DNA of 64,000 nucleotides, from the NCBI GenBank assembly GCA_023091735.1, contig JALKBU010000012.1, positions 62,001 through 126,000 on the forward strand, in the 5' to 3' direction. The stretch is from Trichomonas tenax (Eukaryota; Parabasalia; Trichomonadida; Trichomonadidae). The notes beneath the pieces were generated by a model. That model ran no database searches and was not told the DNA's origin. It worked only from the letters and a program-made list of their open reading frames with translations. Below are positions 61,626 to 64,000 of this stretch, in pieces (position 1 is the stretch's first letter; each line of letters begins with the position of its first letter). The translations under genes were made by a program, and so were the position numbers.

Positions 61626-63176
61626 ATGAATATATTCTTAGAAAATCAGCGTAAACAAAAACAAAAAGAGGATCTCAAATACTTGCCTTTGTACGAAGAT
61701 TCCAAATTTCGAACGAGAGAGCTGCAGTTTCAACTTCCTTTTGTTTTAACAAAACTAATTCAATACATTAACGATTTATACAACACAAATACAGAAAACA
61801 AGCCTCAAATCATTGAGCTATACAAGAACATATACATGGAGAACGATAATCTCAAGTTAACATTAAATGAATTATCAAAATATCGAATGCCAACCGAACA
61901 GCTGCTAGAACACAACTTAGTTAAGCACCTTATGACACTGATTCAGATGTCAAACCCAACACCTGTTATAAATCAAGTTTTTTATTTATTCACTGAGTTT
62001 TTCTTCTGTGATAAACGTCTTAGCGATACACTTTTGGAGACAGAGTTCCAGAATTTCGTCATCAATTGCATCAAAGACGAAAATACACACATCTCAACTT
62101 ATCGATATCTCGCAGCCTCCGTTGATCAAATTATTATTTCGAACGATGATTTCCTGAAGACTGCTGTCGAAGAGGATCTCATCAATGTGTTCTTTAAGTG
62201 GAAATATTTAATATCTGAGCAACTTTCATCACAAGAACCTGAAAAAATCCAAGCATTCCAAACTGCTGTCGATCAAGACCCATCTCTTGGCATATTCGAT
62301 GCAGGCTTCCTGGAGAACTCAGATATGACCGCAATGAACATCGCCATCAGCAGTATCATCATGAACTTGTTCAAGAGATGTGAAGCTCTTGAATACGCGG
62401 ATAATCTCGTTCCTTCACTCAGAGAATACCTCCAAGTGCCTCTTCCGCGTGTGATAACGAACATATTAAGAGCAATAAGGTATAACGTGAGTATTTCACC
62501 CGAAAGGCGCTCAAATTATTTCGTTCAGCATTATGATAATGATATCATTGATTTTATTATTAACCAGAAAGAATTTTCGAACTTTGATATCAATATCGAA
62601 GCATTTCTCGCTATTGCCAAGTTGTGCGAAGGAGAGCAAGCTTTGTGTGAGAAGTATTTCACAGAGGAATTCTTTTCTGCTGTTGCACCACTTCTCAATG
62701 GATCGAATAGAGATATCGATGCTTTCTTGTTCAATTTATCGATAATCATCAAAGTAAGTGATATTGTTATCCAAAACTTTGTTACTTCAAGACTGTTTGA
62801 AATTGTCCTTCAACTGTTTTCGCAGGAAGTTTTCCTTATAAGAATCGATTCATTGATGATTTTAACTGCGATATTGATGACATCGCAGAACGAAGTCATT
62901 CTCGAAACAATGCTTCGCACACAGATGCTTGATGCATTTGAGATTATGTACGATGTCGAAGACTCAAGCTCATGTGAATACTTCTTATTGGCAATAAAGA
63001 ACCTCTTGAAATTCGCGCAGAAGAATAACAAACCAGACTGGATCCAAATGGTTGGAGAAAGACCCTTCATTCGCGACATTGTTCAGGAATTCACTGATAA
63101 CGAAGATTCAATGGTTTCAGATCTCGCTTTCCAGGTTCAGGACTTGTTTGAAGAGATCTTTGGTGAAGAAGAATAA
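61626..63176 (+). CDS. Armadillo/importin-alpha-like helical-repeat protein
   Basis: 516 residues. A basic N-terminal segment (NQRKQKQKEDLKY) precedes an all-helical region with recurrent leucine/asparagine-rich helices: LVKHLMTLIQMSNPTPVINQVFYLF, NIEAFLAIAKLCEGEQALCEKYF, ESSSCEYFLLAIKNLLKFAQKNNK. The pattern, spacing and final acidic tail (LFEEIFGEEE) are like divergent importin-alpha or other ARM proteins, but the W-x-x-x-N ladder of importin-alpha is mostly absent, so cargo binding is doubtful. If the basic head is an importin-beta-binding segment, it is short. ATG 61626 is the first in frame after the motif cluster. Confidence 0.6.
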   Translation: MNIFLENQRKQKQKEDLKYLPLYEDSKFRTRELQFQLPFVLTKLIQYINDLYNTNTENKPQIIELYKNIYMENDNLKLTLNELSKYRMPTEQLLEHNLVKHLMTLIQMSNPTPVINQVFYLFTEFFFCDKRLSDTLLETEFQNFVINCIKDENTHISTYRYLAASVDQIIISNDDFLKTAVEEDLINVFFKWKYLISEQLSSQEPEKIQAFQTAVDQDPSLGIFDAGFLENSDMTAMNIAISSIIMNLFKRCEALEYADNLVPSLREYLQVPLPRVITNILRAIRYNVSISPERRSNYFVQHYDNDIIDFIINQKEFSNFDINIEAFLAIAKLCEGEQALCEKYFTEEFFSAVAPLLNGSNRDIDAFLFNLSIIIKVSDIVIQNFVTSRLFEIVLQLFSQEVFLIRIDSLMILTAILMTSQNEVILETMLRTQMLDAFEIMYDVEDSSSCEYFLLAIKNLLKFAQKNNKPDWIQMVGERPFIRDIVQEFTDNEDSMVSDLAFQVQDLFEEIFGEEE

Positions 63177-63634
63177 CTTGTTTTATTTTGTTGTTGTTTC
63201 TAAAAATAATAACTCTATCAATATTTTCAATGTTAAAAGATTGGAAGAATGATGTTTTGGATTCACATATAATAGGTGCTTCAATCATCGTGATCAGTTG
63301 CATATAAATTATCAATTAATTGCAAGTTTTTTCAAATGAATTATTAAAATTAAGGGCATCTAACATGAAAAGTGACATCTGAGGATAATGATTATCAACA
63401 TCAAATTGAATGCAAAGCATTTTCGCAGAATGCAATATTCACTTTTTGATATTATTTGATTTTGAAAAACCGTTTTTTCCTTTCAATAAAAAACTATTTT
63501 AAAATCCTTAACTCTAATAATATAGTAAAAATGATGTAATAACTATTTATTATTATTATAACTTTCTCGGGTGAGCATAGTTGAAAATATTATTCATTTT
63601 TTCAACGAAATTTTCAAACTTGAATATCAATTTT
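63177..63634. other. 3' flank, nothing recognised
   Basis: AT-rich sequence without a supported gene. Confidence 0.35.
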
Positions 63635-63893
63635 AAACTTTTTTTGCAACACATAATAATAACATCGTGGCATGTTAATTCCATAGGCGCATATTATAGA
63701 ATGGAAGAATTACGTTCATTTATCAATCGTTAAAAGTTCTTTTTGTTAATTGGATGAATCTCTAGATATAATCACTTTTGCATTTGATAGAATCCTTAAT
63801 CTTTTTACAACGCATAATAATAACATCTTGTTATGTTAGCTCCATATGTATAGATTATAGAATCAAAGAATTACATTCATTGATCAATCGCTG
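63635..63893. repeat. Two diverged direct repeats of about 95 bp
   Basis: GCAACACATAATAATAACATC near 63645 and ACAACGCATAATAATAACATC near 63806 begin units that both continue through a TATAGAAT...GAATTAC.TTCATT..TCAATCG block, about 160 bp apart and about 80% identical. Confidence 0.6.
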
Positions 63894-64000
63894 ATTATTT
63901 TATATGACAATTTGATGTTTCTCGAGAAATAAACACTTCAAGGAGAGTTGAGACTCCAAAATCATCGGGCTCATCGAGATCTAGAAGATCTTCAGCTATT

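Overview
The window looks like nuclear DNA of a trichomonad protist (Parabasalia; Trichomonas or Tritrichomonas type). It is AT-rich, every readable gene is a single uninterrupted frame, several starts sit a few bases after a TCA-pyrimidine-T/A initiator, and the gene set is typical: a BspA-like leucine-rich-repeat surface protein, Rab GTPase, NEK kinase, TTLL enzyme, exostosin-like transferase and beta-helix surface proteins. I cannot assign the species from this sequence alone. All family names come from reading the translations by eye; no database search was run.

Layout. 1-2.4 kb: decayed BspA-like surface gene, followed by a foldback. 2.8-8.3 kb: small unknown protein, Rab, NEK kinase. 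8.4-18.3 kb: divergent pair, a SAPS-domain PP6 regulatory subunit with a long acidic repeat array (minus) and a spatacsin (SPG11)-like protein (plus). 18.4-23.6 kb: beta-helix repeat copy 1 and a MROH1-like HEAT protein (minus). 23.6-26 kb: gene-free, with a 605-bp transposon-like element. 26-33.5 kb: exostosin-like, UBX-like, TTLL (minus), short raptor-like and SPT20-like genes. 33.8-38.1 kb: degenerate, with a broken surface gene, a TIR element with target-site duplication and an ORF lacking ATG. 38.8-45 kb: Sec7-PH ArfGEF, an inverted-repeat element, a small ORF and a polytopic membrane protein. 45.1-48.6 kb: beta-helix copy 2 (inverted), second copy of the TIR element and a cluster of long hairpins. 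49-51 kb: pseudokinase and 5'-broken HMG-box gene. 51-54 kb: no gene seen. 54-58 kb: ribosomal protein eL33, ankyrin-RING protein with a broken 5' part, PDI-like protein lacking CxxC. 58-60.2 kb: little, with a tRNA-like element. 60.2-63.2 kb: diverged beta-helix copy 3 and an ARM-type protein.

Two signals stand out. First, an 11-mer, TGACATGTAAA, and close variants occur singly or in clusters upstream of many unrelated genes and also inside the mobile elements. This suggests a core or proximal promoter element that transposons may spread. Second, two copies of one TIR element (36.1-37.1 and 46.2-47.2 kb), each with its own 9-11 bp target-site duplication, carry the same roughly 470-bp core in opposite orientations between directly oriented ends. 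The genes do not form an operon. Functionally they cover membrane traffic (Rab, Sec7, spatacsin), signalling (NEK, PP6R, raptor, pseudokinase), cytoskeleton (TTLL), transcription (SPT20, HMG) and ER or cell-surface functions.
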